A DNA stretch of 64,000 nucleotides from UBA5738 sp035362275 (GCA_035362275.1 DAOSDI010000001.1:1-64000); one strand, 5' to 3'; positions 1 through 9,149 are shown, counted from the stretch's first letter. Numbers and translations are program-made. Notes: generated by a model from the letters alone, not told the origin.

Positions 1-617
1 CTCGGTATCGTTCTCCCAGCGGTGTTCAGGTTGGCAATTGGTGGCCTTGGGAAAAAGTAAGTGATATTAATTTCAATGCACTTAGATCGCAAGTCAATTC
101 TCCTTATAAAGCTTATAATTTAAACAATTCGACCGCACTCGGTAAATGCGTTCCGGAAGGCCAGACAAAAACTTTCACTTTTGATGTGAAAGCGCCGGCA
201 GTCGCCGGAACCTACAATTTCCAGTGGCAGATGGTGCAAGAGGGCGTGGAGTGGTTTGGCGACAAAACTCCGAATGTGGCGGTGGCAGTTGTTTCTTCGG
301 CGAGTTGCATCCCCAAAACCTGCGCCAGTTTGGGCAATTACCAGTGCGGATCGTGGAGCGACGGGTGCGGCAAAACGCTAAATTGCGGCACTTGTACCAG
401 CGGCAAAACTTGCAATGCCGCCGGCCAATGCGTGAGCCAGACAACCGGCGGGCCGGTGATTTCCGATTCCGATCCGCAGACCCTGACCGAAACGCCGCAG
501 AAAATGACCCGCGCCGAGGTACTGCAAAAGATTGCCGAAGTCAAACAATTGTTAATTCAGCTCATCATTCAGCTCATCGCCGAACTGCAAAAACAGCTGG
601 CAGGAATGCAAAAATAA
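1..617 (+). CDS. Surface protein, 3' end (NBR1-Ig-like domain, Cys-rich segment)
   Basis: The gene is cut by the window edge; the reading frame is open from base 3. The visible part starts in a beta-sandwich resembling the NBR1/FW Ig-like domain (VAGTYNFQWQM, then EGVEWFGD). A segment with about eight cysteines follows (SCIPKTC, CGSWSDGCGK, NCGTC, CNAAGQC), which looks like a small disulphide-knotted module. The last 35 residues form an amphipathic helix (MTRAEVLQKIAEVKQLL onwards). Domain content and cysteines indicate a secreted or cell-surface protein, but signal peptide and main domains lie outside the window. The catalytic or binding role cannot be judged. Confidence 0.75.
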   Translation, partial: RYRSPSGVQVGNWWPWEKVSDINFNALRSQVNSPYKAYNLNNSTALGKCVPEGQTKTFTFDVKAPAVAGTYNFQWQMVQEGVEWFGDKTPNVAVAVVSSASCIPKTCASLGNYQCGSWSDGCGKTLNCGTCTSGKTCNAAGQCVSQTTGGPVISDSDPQTLTETPQKMTRAEVLQKIAEVKQLLIQLIIQLIAELQKQLAGMQK

Positions 618-637
618 TCAATGATTTACCGGGAATG

Positions 638-665
638 AAAAATCCGCTTTTTGGCGGATTTTTTA
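638..665. terminator. Bidirectional intrinsic terminator
   Basis: A tccgc/gcgga stem is extended by an A-run on the left and a T-run on the right around a short T-rich loop. It lies between two convergent genes (stops at 617 and 681) and can serve both strands. Confidence 0.75.
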
Positions 666-680
666 TAGAACGGTTGCAAG

Positions 681-1400
681 TTATTTTTTGAATTCCGAGG
701 AGATGATGATGGCGTTGGCGATTTCTTTCATTGGCAGGCGTTTGTCCATCGCTTTTTTGTGCAGAAGCTTGTAGGCGTCGTCCTCGCCGACGGCGAATTC
801 TTTCATCAAAATTCCCTTGGCTTTTTCAATGATTTTTCTGGTTTCCAGCGCTTCTTTTAACGCCTCCTTTTCCGAAAAGAGGGACGCGTTTTCAATCGCG
901 CCGCCGACGGCCTTGGCAACCGATTCAAACAGCGCGATTTCGGTTTTGGAGTATGCCCGCGGTTTTGAGTGCTGGACATTGATCACTCCCAGCACTTTGT
1001 CTCGATAAACAATCGGTACGGAAAGAAATCCCTCAAACTTGTCTTCGGGGAGGCTGTTGACGGTTTTAAATCTTTCGTCGTTATAAGCTTCTTTGGCGAT
1101 GGCCGCGGTCCGTTTGTTGCGCGCCACCCAGCCGGTGATCCCTTCGCCGGTTTTCAATTTTATGTTGCCGATCTCCAGCGGCTTGGGATTCAGCGACGCG
1201 CGCAGAACCAGATTATTGCCGTCCAACAAATACAAAAAACAAGAATCCGCTTTGGTGACGCCGCTCACGATCTTCACAATCCTTGCCAAAACTTCCTTCA
1301 AATCCAAATTGTAGCTGATGGTTTCAATGATTTCGCGCAAAAGCTCCAATTCTTGTTTTTTGTTGATGATCGGCTTTATTTTTTGCGTTTTCTTTTCCAT
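681..1400 (-). CDS. GAF-ANTAR domain RNA-binding antiterminator
   Basis: 239 aa. A GAF sensor domain fills residues about 15-170 (TGEGITGWVARN, FEGFLSVPI, VLGVINVQHSKPRAYS). A linker helix leads to a C-terminal three-helix ANTAR domain (TRKIIEKAKGILMKEF, then AYKLLHKKAMDKRLPMKEIANAII). ANTAR domains bind paired hexaloop hairpins in nascent RNA and prevent termination; the GAF domain would supply the signal input. No receiver or kinase domain is fused and no cognate kinase adjoins it. It sits 10 bp downstream of tsaC on the same strand. The target RNA and the GAF ligand are unknown. Confidence 0.85.
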   Translation of the reverse strand: MEKKTQKIKPIINKKQELELLREIIETISYNLDLKEVLARIVKIVSGVTKADSCFLYLLDGNNLVLRASLNPKPLEIGNIKLKTGEGITGWVARNKRTAAIAKEAYNDERFKTVNSLPEDKFEGFLSVPIVYRDKVLGVINVQHSKPRAYSKTEIALFESVAKAVGGAIENASLFSEKEALKEALETRKIIEKAKGILMKEFAVGEDDAYKLLHKKAMDKRLPMKEIANAIIISSEFKK

Positions 1401-1410
1401 GATTACGTTT

Positions 1411-1998
1411 TTAGGGACGGATAATTTTCGGTGGAATTTGGGTTAAGTCAATGATGGTTGAGGGGGTTGATTTGTCCAGGTTGCCGGCACTGATTGCCAG
1501 ATCGGGAAGCGTGTTTTGGATAAATTGCGCCAGAACCTCATTGATTTTTTCCGATGCCGGACTACCGGAAATATTGGCCGAAGTGCCGCAGAGGGGCATA
1601 TTTACGGCCTCCAAAAGGGAATTAACGAATGAATGGAAGGGGATGCGAAGGGCGATGGTATCTTTTTCAACGCCGAACAATTTCATTTCTTTTTTGCGCT
1701 TCAGGCGGACGGTGAATTTGCCCGGCCACTTTTCTTCCAAAAATTTTTCCTGTGCCGGGGAAATTCTCGCCAATTTTTTAGCCATGGCCATATTTTTCAC
1801 AAATATCGGCAAAGGCTTGTTTTTCGGCCTCAATTTGACGGCAAAAATTCTTTCAATCGCCTTTTCGTTTGCGGCGTTGGCCAGCAAACCGTAGACCGTG
1901 TCGGTGGGCGCAATCACTGTGCCGCCGCGACAGATCACCCTTGCCGCCGCCTCCACCGCCGCCTGAAAATTATCTTTCGTCAAAGACATTATTTCCAT
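1411..1998 (-). CDS. tsaC: L-threonylcarbamoyladenylate synthase (TsaC/Sua5/YrdC family)
   Basis: 195 aa, the length of a single YrdC domain without the Sua5 extension. Family signatures are APTDTVYGLLANA near the N terminus, the basic KLRPKNKPLPIFV stretch, the WPGKFTV motif and PLCGTSANISGSPA in the C-terminal half. The enzyme makes threonylcarbamoyl-AMP from threonine, bicarbonate and ATP, the first step of tRNA t6A37 modification. Two starts are possible: ATG at 1998, or ATG at 1989 giving MSLTKDN, the latter with a GGA six bases upstream. Confidence 0.93.
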   Translation of the reverse strand: MEIMSLTKDNFQAAVEAAARVICRGGTVIAPTDTVYGLLANAANEKAIERIFAVKLRPKNKPLPIFVKNMAMAKKLARISPAQEKFLEEKWPGKFTVRLKRKKEMKLFGVEKDTIALRIPFHSFVNSLLEAVNMPLCGTSANISGSPASEKINEVLAQFIQNTLPDLAISAGNLDKSTPSTIIDLTQIPPKIIRP

Positions 1999-2001
1999 AT
2001 A

Positions 2002-2319
2002 TCAATTTTTATCCGTTTGTCCTTCAATAACAATGTACTGTTTTATCCTGGCCATTTCTCGTTCCACCACCGGGCCGTCATAATCTCCGGCATGGGCGGT
2101 GGCGCCGTCGTAGATCGGTTTCTTTTGGTCCAGATGCAAACTAAAAGTCAATCCGCCCTCTTCCGTTTTTATAAACAAATGCAAGCGGGGATAGCCGGTT
2201 TTTGGACGCGCGAAACCCAATTCTTTGGTTTTTTCGTCTTGTCCCTGAAAATGGTATCCCAAATCGCGCATTAGGTTATAAATAGTATTCTTGATTTTTC
2301 CATTGATATGCTCCTTCAT
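2002..2319 (-). CDS. Conserved hypothetical protein (HLDQKK/AHAGDYDG family)
   Basis: 105 aa, no membrane segment or signal peptide. I recognise no named domain. The patterns FSLHLDQKKP and AHAGDYDGPVVEREMARI recall a small family often found in Patescibacteria genomes. It lies three bases upstream of tsaC on the same strand, so the two are probably cotranscribed. The acidic/His-rich AHAGDYDG turn could bind metal or a nucleic acid; that is speculation. Confidence 0.7.
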   Translation of the reverse strand: MKEHINGKIKNTIYNLMRDLGYHFQGQDEKTKELGFARPKTGYPRLHLFIKTEEGGLTFSLHLDQKKPIYDGATAHAGDYDGPVVEREMARIKQYIVIEGQTDKN

Positions 2320-2529
2320 ATATATTCGTTATTAAATATTGGAGAAGCGAATAGTATTCGCAGACATATTCGTTGATATGTTCATCACCTAAAATCAACA
2401 AATCAATCTCTCAATTTATGAATGCCAAAATTTTTCAAATCTTAAATCTTTTGTCTCTAATCGGGATTTTACTCCATCTTTCTTTTTTTGCCAAATGGTT
2501 TAAAATGAGATTGTGATTCAATCTCAACT

Positions 2530-3150
2530 ATGCGCAATTTGCACCGACTTTTTATTGCCGTTAACTTGCCGGAAAATTTACGCCGTTATTTGGCGGAATT
2601 TTCCCAAAAATGGCCGGAATTGCCGGCAAAATGGGCCAAGCCGGAAAATCTGCACATCACTTTGAATTTTTTGGGCAATGCCAACGATGAAGAATTGAGC
2701 GAAATTTGCCGGTGCGCAATTGAGGTCGCGCGCCGCCATGATCCGCTTTTCTTGGGGTTGAATCGCATTGTCTACGGACCGCAAGGCCAATTTTCCCGCT
2801 GTCAAAAAAATGAAGATCTTTCACGATATCCGCGCATGGTTTGGGCGATGGGGGAGAAATCTCAGGAGATCGGCAATCTGCAAAAAGATTTGGAGAGTTC
2901 TTTGTTTGAATTTTCCGGGGCCCGCTATCAAAAAAACGATCCCGATTACGCTTTTCGCCCCCACGTAACTTTGGCGCGGCTGATCCAAACCGATTTGCGG
3001 CATATTGACCCCGAAGAAATTCCGGCAGTTGACGAAAAGATTGCCAAGACGTTTACGGCCGAATCGATTGAGGTAATGGAAAGCGAATTGCGCCGCGGCG
3101 GCCCGATTTACACTGTATTGGAAAGCGCAAAACTTGGCCAGGATCAATAA
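2530..3150 (+). CDS. thpR: RNA 2',3'-cyclic phosphodiesterase (2H family, LigT-like)
   Basis: 206 aa. The two catalytic tetrapeptides of the 2H phosphoesterase superfamily are present: HITLNFLGN near residue 45 and HVTLARL near residue 146. The N terminus RLFIAVNLPENL is typical of ThpR. The enzyme opens 2',3'-cyclic phosphates at RNA ends. A perfect 7-bp hairpin (2507-2525) sits directly in front of the ATG, and no Shine-Dalgarno sequence is visible. It is followed 17 bp later by murC. Confidence 0.92.
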   Translation: MRNLHRLFIAVNLPENLRRYLAEFSQKWPELPAKWAKPENLHITLNFLGNANDEELSEICRCAIEVARRHDPLFLGLNRIVYGPQGQFSRCQKNEDLSRYPRMVWAMGEKSQEIGNLQKDLESSLFEFSGARYQKNDPDYAFRPHVTLARLIQTDLRHIDPEEIPAVDEKIAKTFTAESIEVMESELRRGGPIYTVLESAKLGQDQ

Positions 3151-3167
3151 ACTGAAAATTAAAAATT

Positions 3168-4496
3168 ATGCGAGCTTTTTTCATTGGTATCGGCGGAATC
3201 GGGGTTTCGGCGCTGGTGCGATATTATCTGTCGCAGGGATGGGAGGTTTTTGGTTCCGATTTGGCGGAATCCGAAATCGCAAAAGATTTGAAAGAAATCG
3301 GCGCGCGTATCTTTATCAAAAAAACCGCCAATTTGAAAAAAATTGCGCCGGATTTGGTAATCTACAGTCTGGCGGCAAAAAACGATCCCGAATTGAAGCA
3401 GGCGCAAGATATGGGAGTCAAGGCAATGAGCTATCCGCAAGCGCTGGGAGAGCTGACCAAAAAACACCGGACGGTTGCCGTTGCCGGCGCGCATGGGAAA
3501 AGCACGGTGACGGCAATGATCGGCATGATGTTGGCGGCGGCAAAATTTGACCCCACGGTGGTGGTGGGCACGAAAGTTAAAAGCTTTAAAAATACCAATT
3601 TCAGATCCGGAAAATCCGATTTGCTGGTGATTGAAGCCTGTGAATATGAACGGGCGTTCTGGAATTATTTTCCCGATATTGCCGTGGTGACCAATATTGA
3701 AATGGATCACATTGAATGCTACAAAAACGAAGCGAATTTGCGGGCGGCGTTTGAAAAATTCGCCGGCAACCTGAAGCCCGGCGGGAAATTGCTGGTTTGC
3801 GCCGACGATGCCGGCGCCAAAAATTTGGGCGAATCAATGAAAAAAAAGGGGATTGAAGTTTTAAATTATTCGCGAGCGATGCCCGAAGCGAAAATTTTTT
3901 CGGAAACTTTGCGTGTTCCGGGCGAACATAATATTGTCAACGGGCTGGCGGCAATGGTTGTCGGGCGGATATTGGGAGCGGACGATAAAATCATTTTCAG
4001 ATCGCTGGCGGAATATCGCGGTTCGTGGCGGCGTTTTGACCGCCGCCGGGGAGAAATTTCCGGTAAAAAAATTACCGCGGTGTTTGACTATGGCCACCAT
4101 CCCACGCAAATAAAACTCACGATGGCCGCCGCGCGTCAATTGTGGCCGAAAAAAAAGATTGTTTGCGTTTTTCAGCCGCACCAAGCGTGGCGCACGAGTT
4201 TGCTTTTTGGCGATTTTGCGCGGGCTTTCCGCGAATCGCCGCTGGATAAAACATTCATCACCGATATCTATCAAGTTGCCGGACGGGAAAACGAAAAAAT
4301 TTCCGAAAACGTCAGCAGTGAAAAATTGGCCGCGGCCGTTGCTTCAAAAAAAACGGAATATCTTGCCAAAAAACAAATTGCGGCAAAACTGAAAAAAGAA
4401 ATTAACAAAGGGGACATTTTGCTGGTGTTGGGGGCCGGCGATATTTACGATCATATGCAGAAAATTCTGCGCAATCAATCAAGCGATTGCGTGTGA
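3168..4496 (+). CDS. murC: UDP-N-acetylmuramate--L-alanine ligase (MurC)
   Basis: 442 aa, three Mur-ligase domains. The N-terminal Rossmann domain binds UDP (FFIGIGGIGVSALVRYYL). The central ATPase has the P-loop AHGKSTVTAMI near residue 108 and EACEYERAFWNYFPDIAVVTNIEMDHIE. The C-terminal domain carries FQPHQAWRTSLLF and DIYQVAGRE. It adds L-Ala to UDP-MurNAc in the cytoplasm. The usual GTHGKTTT loop is here AHGKSTVT. Mpl-type muropeptide ligase is the alternative, but length and C-terminal motifs favour MurC. It is separate from the main cell-wall cluster at 15-23 kb. Confidence 0.9.
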   Translation: MRAFFIGIGGIGVSALVRYYLSQGWEVFGSDLAESEIAKDLKEIGARIFIKKTANLKKIAPDLVIYSLAAKNDPELKQAQDMGVKAMSYPQALGELTKKHRTVAVAGAHGKSTVTAMIGMMLAAAKFDPTVVVGTKVKSFKNTNFRSGKSDLLVIEACEYERAFWNYFPDIAVVTNIEMDHIECYKNEANLRAAFEKFAGNLKPGGKLLVCADDAGAKNLGESMKKKGIEVLNYSRAMPEAKIFSETLRVPGEHNIVNGLAAMVVGRILGADDKIIFRSLAEYRGSWRRFDRRRGEISGKKITAVFDYGHHPTQIKLTMAAARQLWPKKKIVCVFQPHQAWRTSLLFGDFARAFRESPLDKTFITDIYQVAGRENEKISENVSSEKLAAAVASKKTEYLAKKQIAAKLKKEINKGDILLVLGAGDIYDHMQKILRNQSSDCV

Positions 4497-4502
4497 AAAA
4501 AA

Positions 4503-4531
4503 TTTGCCTCGGCGGAAATTTTCGTTATAAT
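4503..4531 (+). promoter_or_regulatory. Sigma70-type promoter
   Basis: TTGCCT at 4503-4508 and a consensus TATAAT at 4526-4531 are separated by exactly 17 bp. The predicted start near 4538 would give an 18-base leader for the small ORF at 4556 and could also serve the thioesterase at 4721. Confidence 0.65.
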
Positions 4532-4555
4532 TAAAACATAAGCGAGATATCTTTT

Positions 4556-4666
4556 ATGAGCCAATTGATTGATTTTATTTTGCTGGTCGGATTCTTCGCG
4601 ATTTTGGTCTGGGCAATAATTGAGTATCTTCCGGTTATCCAACGGCTTATCAACGCGATAATATAA
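4556..4666 (+). CDS. Small single-span membrane peptide, 36 aa
   Basis: The ATG ORF begins MSQLIDFILLVGFFAILVWA and continues with IIEYLPVIQRLINAII. A single hydrophobic helix fills residues 4-23. It lies directly downstream of a near-consensus promoter, which is the main support, and no strong ribosome-binding site is seen. No homologue is recognised. It may instead be untranslated leader of the thioesterase gene. Confidence 0.45.
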   Translation: MSQLIDFILLVGFFAILVWAIIEYLPVIQRLINAII

Positions 4667-4720
4667 AATAGTTGCTTTTAATTTTTTAAAACACAACGAA
4701 ATGTAACAAAATATAAATTT

Positions 4721-5191
4721 ATGATTCAACAAAATAATTTATTTAAAGAGATGGTCCCCAAGGTTGGTCGCGATAAGCGCGGAATGTATTTTGATTATCC
4801 TACGGCAATAACCTTTGGCGAGCTGACGGTCGAGGGATCGGTTGGGCATGAGCATTATGCCAGGTTGTTTGGCAAGGCAAGGGAATTATTTGGCATAGAA
4901 TGTATTCCTGGTTTTATTGATGATGTTGGCAAGAAATATTTTCTTTTTACTTGCCGTGCGGAATATTCTTTTTCTGATAATATTTTTTTTGGTGATAATA
5001 TTATCGTGAGAGTTTGGGTATCAAAGGCAGGCGAATCTTCATTTACGCTGGACGGAGAATTTATTAATGGACAGGGCAAAATTTGCGCAACCGCTCGCCA
5101 TATTATTGTTTATGTTGATGTAGCAACTCGGCAAAAAGGGATGCCAGAGTGGTTTAAGAAAAATATGGAAAATGCAATTGGAAAAAATTGA
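4721..5191 (+). CDS. Hotdog-fold acyl-CoA thioesterase (4HBT family)
   Basis: 156 aa. The region GSVGHEHYARLFGKARELFG matches the catalytic loop and long helix of YbgC/4HBT thioesterases, and the following strands (FFGDNIIVRVWVSKAGESSFTLDGEF, ARHIIVYVD) fit the hotdog sheet. Such enzymes hydrolyse acyl-CoA or acyl-ACP thioesters; the substrate cannot be named. The usual catalytic Asp of YbgC appears replaced (TVEGSVGHEHY), so a non-catalytic or altered role is possible. Codon use is more AT-rich than in murC or valS, as in the next gene. Confidence 0.75.
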   Translation: MIQQNNLFKEMVPKVGRDKRGMYFDYPTAITFGELTVEGSVGHEHYARLFGKARELFGIECIPGFIDDVGKKYFLFTCRAEYSFSDNIFFGDNIIVRVWVSKAGESSFTLDGEFINGQGKICATARHIIVYVDVATRQKGMPEWFKKNMENAIGKN

Positions 5192-5262
5192 TTGGCTATA
5201 TTTTTTAACCATAATTACCGATAGTTCCGTTTTGATGAATCTTAATTCAAAATGTAATTTCA

Positions 5263-6918
5263 ATGCTTGAATCAGCTTTTAATTTTTATTCGCTACCGCC
5301 CTTAATAAGTTCAATATTGTTTTTTGCCTTGGGGGTGTATGTTGTTTTTAATAATCCAAAGTTAGTTTTAAATATATTTTTTGCCTTAATTTGTTTAGCA
5401 ACTTTTTGGTGGCAGTTTTCGTGGTTTTTTTTGTTTAATACAACTAGCCTGGAATGGGCCGGTTTTTTAGTCAAAATGGGATATGTCGGAATTATATTTA
5501 TTCCGGTTTTTTTCTTTCATTTTTTTATTATATTTTTAGAATCAAGTAGTAAAATTGACAGATTCTTACTTGTTGCTTCATACATCACAACGTTTTTTTT
5601 GGGAATAGCTTTGTTTTTTACAAATTATTTTATAGACGGTTTTTATGAATTTTATTGGGGTTTTTATCCGAAGGCAGGCATTCTGCATCCAATATATTTA
5701 ATATTGCTTGCGGCTTTAGCACTTAGAGCAGTTTATCTTTTTTTGTACGGATTTAAAAAAAATATCATTAGCACCAATCGTTATTTTCAAAAAAAATATT
5801 TATTAGTGGGTCTCATTTTTTATTTTTTTGCTGCTTCAGATTTTTTAGTCAATTACGGGATTGAGTTTTATCCATTCGGATTCATCTTTATTGTTTTTTT
5901 TCTTGCAATAACTGCTTATACTATTACAAAATACCATTTGTTCAGAATGGAAGTTTTGTTGACGGAATTTTTAATAGGTACTATGGGTTTGATTCTTTTT
6001 GTATTGCCATTTTTAATGCCGTCAATCGTTTTGAAAATATTAACTTTTTTGGTTTTTGCCCTCTTTTGTTTTTTTGGATATTACTTGATCAGGGCGGTGC
6101 ATCGGGAAAGCCGGCGGCGGGAAGATGCCGAAACGATCGCATCGCGGGAGAGGATTTTGCGCCGCGAGGCGGAGGTTTTGGCGGCGGATTTGCGGCGGTT
6201 GGATCGGGCAAAAACCCAATTTTTGCTTTCCACCCAGCATCATTTGCGCAGTCCGCTGTCGGTGATCAACGGATATTTGAGTATGATCAATGAGGAGAGT
6301 TATGGCAAAATCACCAAAAAATCAAAGGAGAAGGTTGGCGCCTGTCTTGAAGCCAATAAAAAATTGATTCGTTTGGTGGACGAGCTTTTGGATGTGGCGC
6401 ATTTCCAAATGAACAATAGCGCGGCGGAAAAAGAGCCGGTGGACGCGGTGGCGCTGGCGGCGCAGATTGTTGCGGATTTGGCACCGGCGGCGGAGGCGAA
6501 AAATTTATATCTTAAATTTAAAAAAACGGAAGTGCCGATTCCCGAAATTATGCTGAATCCGCGGGGGATCAAGGAGGCGCTTTATAATATTGTGGACAAT
6601 GCAATCAAATACACGCAAACCGGCGGGGTGATTGTTTTGATTTCGGTTTTTGGGGAAAAATTGCGGATGGAAATCAAGGATACGGGAATTGGTTTGAGTG
6701 AAAAAGATCGGGAAGGGATTTTTGGCCGAGTCTTTGAGCGTTGCGAGGGGGCTAAAGGCGCCAATGTTGAGGGCAAAGGGATCGGCCTTTATTTGGCGGC
6801 GCAGATTATTGCCAATAACGGGGGCAAAATCAGCGTGGAATCGGAGGGATGGGGGAAAGGAAGCAAGTTCATTATTGATTTGCCGATGGAGGACCATGAT
6901 TCCGGCGTCAAATCTTGA
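5263..6918 (+). CDS. Orphan membrane sensor histidine kinase
   Basis: 551 aa. The first 275 residues are almost entirely membrane segments (about eight), resembling 7TM-type kinase sensor regions. A short coiled coil (RREDAETIASRERILRREAEVL) leads into the HisKA domain with the H-box STQHHLRSPLSVINGYL near residue 326. The ATPase has N-box ALYNIVDNAIKYTQTGG, G1 DTGIGLS and G2 GKGIGLYLAAQII. It would autophosphorylate on His in response to a membrane or extracellular signal. No response regulator is adjacent. Synonymous codon use shifts from AT-rich to GC-rich near 6085, at the membrane/kinase junction. Confidence 0.92.
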   Translation: MLESAFNFYSLPPLISSILFFALGVYVVFNNPKLVLNIFFALICLATFWWQFSWFFLFNTTSLEWAGFLVKMGYVGIIFIPVFFFHFFIIFLESSSKIDRFLLVASYITTFFLGIALFFTNYFIDGFYEFYWGFYPKAGILHPIYLILLAALALRAVYLFLYGFKKNIISTNRYFQKKYLLVGLIFYFFAASDFLVNYGIEFYPFGFIFIVFFLAITAYTITKYHLFRMEVLLTEFLIGTMGLILFVLPFLMPSIVLKILTFLVFALFCFFGYYLIRAVHRESRRREDAETIASRERILRREAEVLAADLRRLDRAKTQFLLSTQHHLRSPLSVINGYLSMINEESYGKITKKSKEKVGACLEANKKLIRLVDELLDVAHFQMNNSAAEKEPVDAVALAAQIVADLAPAAEAKNLYLKFKKTEVPIPEIMLNPRGIKEALYNIVDNAIKYTQTGGVIVLISVFGEKLRMEIKDTGIGLSEKDREGIFGRVFERCEGAKGANVEGKGIGLYLAAQIIANNGGKISVESEGWGKGSKFIIDLPMEDHDSGVKS

Positions 6919-6968
6919 TTTTCCGCCGCCGGACTTGTTTTTTGCCGGTTGCGTGCTAGTTTATCATT

Positions 6969-9140
6969 ATGAAAAATTCATCTTCAAGATACAATCCAAA
7001 AGAAACGGAACAGAAAATATATAACGAGTGGGAAAAAAGGGGATATTTTAACCCTGATGAGTTCAAGCCGAAAACAAAAAAAGTTTTTTCGGTGGTTTTG
7101 CCGCCGCCCAACGTGACCGGCACGTTGCATATGGGGCACGCGCTTAACCTCACGATCCAGGATGCGCTGGTGCGCTATCACCGTATGAAAGGGGAGACGG
7201 TTGTCTGGGTGCCGGGCACCGATCATGCCAGCCTTGGCTTGCAAAGCACGCTGGAGAAAAAGTTACGCAAGGAAGGCGTGAGCCGTTTTGATTTGGGGCG
7301 CGATGAATTTATTAAAAAAGCATGGGAATGGAAAGAGCTTTATGGCAATATAATTTTGAATCAAATTCGCGCCATGGGCGCGTCTTGCGATTGGTCGCGG
7401 GCAAAGTTTACCATGGATGCCGATTATATTGCCGCGGTGGAAGCCGCTTTCATTCATTATCACAAGCAAGGATGGGTTTACCGCGGCCAGCGGGTGGTGA
7501 ATTGGTGTTCGCGCTGCGGCACTTCAATTTCAGACTTGGAAACCGATTATGTCGACGAGGCGTCAAAGCTCTGGTATTTAAAATATCCGATCAAAGATAA
7601 GCTAAATGAGCATATTGTTGTCGCTACCACGCGGCCGGAAACGATGCTCGGCGACACCGCCGTAGCGGTGAATCCCAAAGACGAACGCTATCGGGCGCTG
7701 ATCGGTAAAAAAGCAGTTCTGCCGATTGTCGGCCGCGTCGTTCCGATTATTGCCGATAAATCCATTGATGTTGATTTTGGCACCGGCGCGGTTAAAATTA
7801 CGCCCGCTCATGACTTGAATGACTGGCAAATCGGGCAAAAGCACAAATTGCCGTTGCTTTCCGTGATTGACGAGCGGGGCAAAATGAACGAGAACGCGGA
7901 CGAAGCATACCGGGGGATGAAAACGGGCGATGCCCGGCAAAAAATTGTTGAAGATCTGCAAGCAATGGATCTGGTGGAAAAAATTGAGGATTACCGGCAT
8001 CAGGTGCCCAAATGTTCCCGATGCGGCGCGGCGATACAGCTGATTCCGTCAATGCAATGGTTTGTTAAAATGGACGATTTGGCGAAAAAGGCTCTGCAAG
8101 CCGGAAAATCGGGGGAAATAGAATTTCATCCCAAACGCTGGGAAAAAACTTATTGTGCGTGGCTCAAGGAACCGCGCGATTGGTGCGTGTCGCGCCAATT
8201 ATGGTGGGGACAGCGTTTGCCGGTGTGGTTTTGCGAGACCGAACCCGATAAATATGTCATTGTTTCAAAAGAACCCAAAGAATGTCCGATTTGCGGGAAA
8301 TGCCGGCCCAAAAGGAGTGAAGATGTGTTTGACACTTGGTTTTCTTCGGCACTGTGGCCGTTGGCGGTTTTCGGTTGGCCCAAAAACACCAAGGATCTGA
8401 AAAAATTCTACCCCACCTCGGTGTTAACCACGGGCCGTGATATTATCAATCTTTGGGTGGCGCGGATGGCGTTTTCGGGAATGGAGTTTATGGCCAAAGC
8501 GCCGTTTGCGCAAGTAATTATCAATGCCATGGTGCTTACCAAAGACGGCAAAAGAATGTCAAAATCGCTGGGAACGGGCGTGGATCCGATGGGATTGATT
8601 GAAAAATACGGCACCGATGCCACGCGGTTCGGGTTGGCATGGCAGGTGAGCGAATCGCAAGACTTGCATTTCAACGAAGACAATATGATCGCCGGGCAAA
8701 AGTTTTGCAACAAGATTTGGAACGCTTCAAGATTTGTTTTGGCGCAAGTCGGTGGGCAAAAGAATATATATTCGGCAATTGCCCGACCCAAGCCTGTTAC
8801 TGCGGCGGACAAGAAAATTCTCGCCTCTTTGGCGAGAATTGCCAAATCAACGGAAAAAAACATCAACCAGTATGCTTTTGGCGCGGCAATCCGCGATCTC
8901 TATGAATTTTTCTGGCACGAATTTTGCGATATCTATATTGAAACCGCCAAAAATCAGATTCGCGAGCCCAAAAGCGGGCCAGAAGCCGAAAGCGCCAAAA
9001 AAATCTTGATTTTTGTTTTGGCAAACTCTCTCAAACTCTTGCACCCGTTTATGCCGTTTGTCACCGAAGAACTCTGGCAAGCTCTGCCCCTCAAAACCAA
9101 AACCGATCTGATTGTTGAAAGCTGGCCCAAAATCAACTAA
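6969..9140 (+). CDS. valS: Valyl-tRNA synthetase
   Basis: 723 aa class I synthetase. The ATP-binding HMGH lies at residues 54-57 after PPPNVTGTL, and the KMSKS loop is GKRMSKSLGTGVDP. Pairs of CxxC zinc motifs are seen (CSRCGTSISDLE, CSRCGAAIQL, CPICGKC). The editing domain includes TTRPETMLGDTAVAVNP. It charges tRNA-Val and edits mischarged Thr. It is shorter than the usual 850-950 aa because the C-terminal coiled-coil arm is missing, as expected in reduced genomes. Confidence 0.96.
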   Translation: MKNSSSRYNPKETEQKIYNEWEKRGYFNPDEFKPKTKKVFSVVLPPPNVTGTLHMGHALNLTIQDALVRYHRMKGETVVWVPGTDHASLGLQSTLEKKLRKEGVSRFDLGRDEFIKKAWEWKELYGNIILNQIRAMGASCDWSRAKFTMDADYIAAVEAAFIHYHKQGWVYRGQRVVNWCSRCGTSISDLETDYVDEASKLWYLKYPIKDKLNEHIVVATTRPETMLGDTAVAVNPKDERYRALIGKKAVLPIVGRVVPIIADKSIDVDFGTGAVKITPAHDLNDWQIGQKHKLPLLSVIDERGKMNENADEAYRGMKTGDARQKIVEDLQAMDLVEKIEDYRHQVPKCSRCGAAIQLIPSMQWFVKMDDLAKKALQAGKSGEIEFHPKRWEKTYCAWLKEPRDWCVSRQLWWGQRLPVWFCETEPDKYVIVSKEPKECPICGKCRPKRSEDVFDTWFSSALWPLAVFGWPKNTKDLKKFYPTSVLTTGRDIINLWVARMAFSGMEFMAKAPFAQVIINAMVLTKDGKRMSKSLGTGVDPMGLIEKYGTDATRFGLAWQVSESQDLHFNEDNMIAGQKFCNKIWNASRFVLAQVGGQKNIYSAIARPKPVTAADKKILASLARIAKSTEKNINQYAFGAAIRDLYEFFWHEFCDIYIETAKNQIREPKSGPEAESAKKILIFVLANSLKLLHPFMPFVTEELWQALPLKTKTDLIVESWPKIN

Positions 9141-9149
9141 AAATAAAAA

